Source: Callipepla californica brunnescens (taxonomy: Eukaryota > Chordata > Aves > Galliformes > Odontophoridae). From it: 64,000 nucleotides of DNA. Every line of letters begins with the position of its first letter. Within the stretch, counting starts at the first letter, position 1. Under the pieces are notes generated by a model, which worked only from the letters and a program-made list of their open reading frames with translations, was not told where the DNA came from and did no database searches. The translations under genes were made by a program, and so were the position numbers. The stretch lies in contig JALIRH010000010.1 in assembly GCA_023055505.1 (NCBI GenBank), positions 5,772,001-5,836,000 of the forward strand, read 5' to 3'. Shown piece after piece: positions 63,785 to 64,000 of the stretch.

Positions 63785-64000
63785 GGAAGAGTAGAAAATA
63801 GACTCAAAAGAGAAGCATCTTTCAGAATAAAAAACTGCATTTCAAATCACATTGATCTGCTCCAGATTTGAAGAGTTAAAAATAAGAGCTTTGTTAGCCA
63901 GCGTTCTATTAACCTGCTAAAGACTGTTTCCAACCAAAAGAGGCTGACAATTTTTGACTTGCTACATTTTTAACTAATTAAGAAATGTAACTTAATCTCT

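Overview
The window comes from a vertebrate genome, most likely a bird. It is AT-rich, intron-dominated DNA with no CpG island that I could see. Its recognisable dispersed repeats are fragments of CR1-type LINEs with the avian 3' end (variants of 'tccaac...attctgtgattct'), and I saw no mammalian SINEs. One protein-coding gene is present, on the + strand: the 5' two thirds of the voltage-gated sodium channel alpha subunit Nav1.1 (SCN1A). Twenty coding exons plus one mutually exclusive alternative (5N) were placed by hand, with splice sites. Joined through exon 5A they give 4,020 nt, or 1,340 codons, with no stop or frameshift. They run from the initiator ATG at 19922 to the end of the domain III S4 exon at 55184. 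Exons 21 onwards (domain III pore, domain IV, C-terminus) lie beyond the right edge. Comparisons with human exon lengths and residues are from memory.

Layout: 1-19869 is non-coding upstream DNA (5' intron or 5' flank) with a long pyrimidine tract, a TA/TG microsatellite, CR1 fragments and one unrecognised ORF-dense patch. 19870-20185 is the first coding exon with a short 5' UTR piece. 25719-32342 encodes most of domain I, including the AT-AC U12-type intron 2 and the 5N/5A exon pair. 32343-38642 is a 6.3 kb intron with three LINE fragments. 38643-39826 encodes the domain I pore and S6. 40174-42950 encodes the domain I-II linker, with three candidate donors at the end of exon 11. 43736-48531 encodes domain II and most of the II-III linker. 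50137-55184 encodes the rest of that linker and domain III S1-S4. 55185-64000 is intron 20, which has no recognised exon and runs off the window.

All exons contribute to one membrane protein. It forms the sodium-selective pore (selectivity Asp in domain I and Glu in domain II are visible) and the S4 voltage sensors of domains I-III, and it carries the ankyrin-G anchoring motif for the axon initial segment in the II-III linker. The points most worth a second look concern RNA processing: the U12 intron, the near-identical 5N/5A exons separated by only 98 nt, the three exon 11 donors, a stop-containing exon-like segment 55 nt before exon 20, two RBFOX-type TGCATG motifs just after exon 20, and an overlapping upstream ORF. 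I found no previously undescribed system.
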